Below are positions 63,889 to 64,000 of a DNA stretch of 64,000 nucleotides, one piece after another. Location of the stretch: assembly GCA_045532175.1 (NCBI GenBank), contig JAZSFK010000043.1, forward strand, positions 1 to 64,000, read 5' to 3'. Positions within the stretch are counted from its first letter, which is position 1. Each line of letters opens with the position of its first letter. The notes beneath the pieces are model-generated. The model saw only the letters and a list, made by a program, of their open reading frames with translations, was not told where the DNA came from and searched no databases. The position numbers were made by a program, and so were the translations under genes. This stretch comes from Fimenecus sp045532175. GTDB taxonomy: Bacteria; Bacillota; Clostridia; Oscillospirales; Acutalibacteraceae.

Positions 63889-64000
63889 ATTATCTCCTCC
63901 CTCGTGAGTACTGGACCATCTTTACAGATTCTCTTGTTACCATATTTTGTCTTGCATGAACAACCCATACAAGCACCGAATCCACAACCCATTCTTTCTT
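63882..64000 (-). CDS. pyrK: Dihydroorotate dehydrogenase electron transfer subunit (C-terminal end)
   Basis: Only the last 38 codons are in the window; the rest lies past 64000. The visible part has the [2Fe-2S] cluster motif CGFGACMGCSC followed by ICKDGPVL, the PyrK C-terminal signature. It binds the cluster that carries electrons from PyrD to the FAD of PyrK. The stop codon at 63884-63882 lies inside the start of pyrD. The truncation is caused by the window edge. Confidence 0.93.
   Translation of the reverse strand, partial: ERMGCGFGACMGCSCKTKYGNKRICKDGPVLTREEIIW

Overview
The window is a stretch of chromosome from a low-GC, anaerobic, spore-forming member of the Clostridia, most like the Ruminococcaceae/Oscillospirales. 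Pointers are the complete spoIIIA operon, a SpoIIM-like protein, cwlD, a TepA-ftsK pair, a clostridial one-chain PurL, a split PurH with an archaeal-type IMP cyclohydrolase, dihydroorotate dehydrogenase of the PyrD/PyrK type, and T-box, lysine and ZTP riboswitch control. Gene density is high, almost everything is core, and I see no rRNA, tRNA, CRISPR array, insertion sequence or prophage.

Layout. 1-2.8 kb: a Xer-type recombinase facing a minus-strand group (yajC, a TIGR04086-like membrane protein, spoIIM-like). 2.9-5.1 kb: tgt and queA for queuosine. 5.1-8.7 kb: a lysine riboswitch ahead of asd-dapA-dapB and a stand-alone double-ACT protein. 8.7-10.2 kb: tyrS behind a tyrosine T-box. 10.2-19.6 kb: a long minus-strand operon nusB-(TsaD-like)-xseA-xseB-ispA-dxs-tlyA-nadK-argR-recN with an attenuator-like hairpin before nusB. 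19.7-24.3 kb: spoIIIAA-AH. 24.4-27.2 kb: a large YfhO-type membrane protein. 27.3-32.7 kb: two small minus-strand operons (P-loop kinase, radical SAM, hypoxanthine-DNA glycosylase, HD protein; cwlD-radA-GME-fold-like-small membrane protein). 32.8-34.9 kb: rpsB-tsf. 34.9-41.8 kb: tepA-uppP-ftsK-ygiQ-ComEC-like hydrolase. 41.9-45.8 kb: aconitase, isocitrate dehydrogenase and rex, with a palindrome on the promoter. 45.8-46.0 kb: a candidate free-standing structured RNA. 46.2-48.4 kb: a secreted BspA-type leucine-rich-repeat protein. 48.5-60.2 kb: a small ferredoxin-thioredoxin-reductase-like protein and the nine-gene purine operon purECFMN-purO-purH-purD-purL under a ZTP riboswitch. 60.3-64 kb: pyrK(partial)-pyrD-pyrF-pyrE-pyrB-pyrI.

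How it works together. Lysine/diaminopimelate synthesis is shut by lysine, TyrRS is raised by uncharged tRNA-Tyr, and the purine operon is raised by ZTP/ZMP, the intermediate used by two of its own genes. The acn-icd-rex operon makes 2-oxoglutarate and is probably under the NADH-sensing Rex it encodes.

The most unusual items are the standalone structured RNA at about 45846-46017 with its own promoter and terminator, and a PurF whose N-terminal catalytic cysteine and glutamine-binding motifs are all missing, which suggests it uses free ammonia. Family names come from recognition of the sequences; no searches were run.
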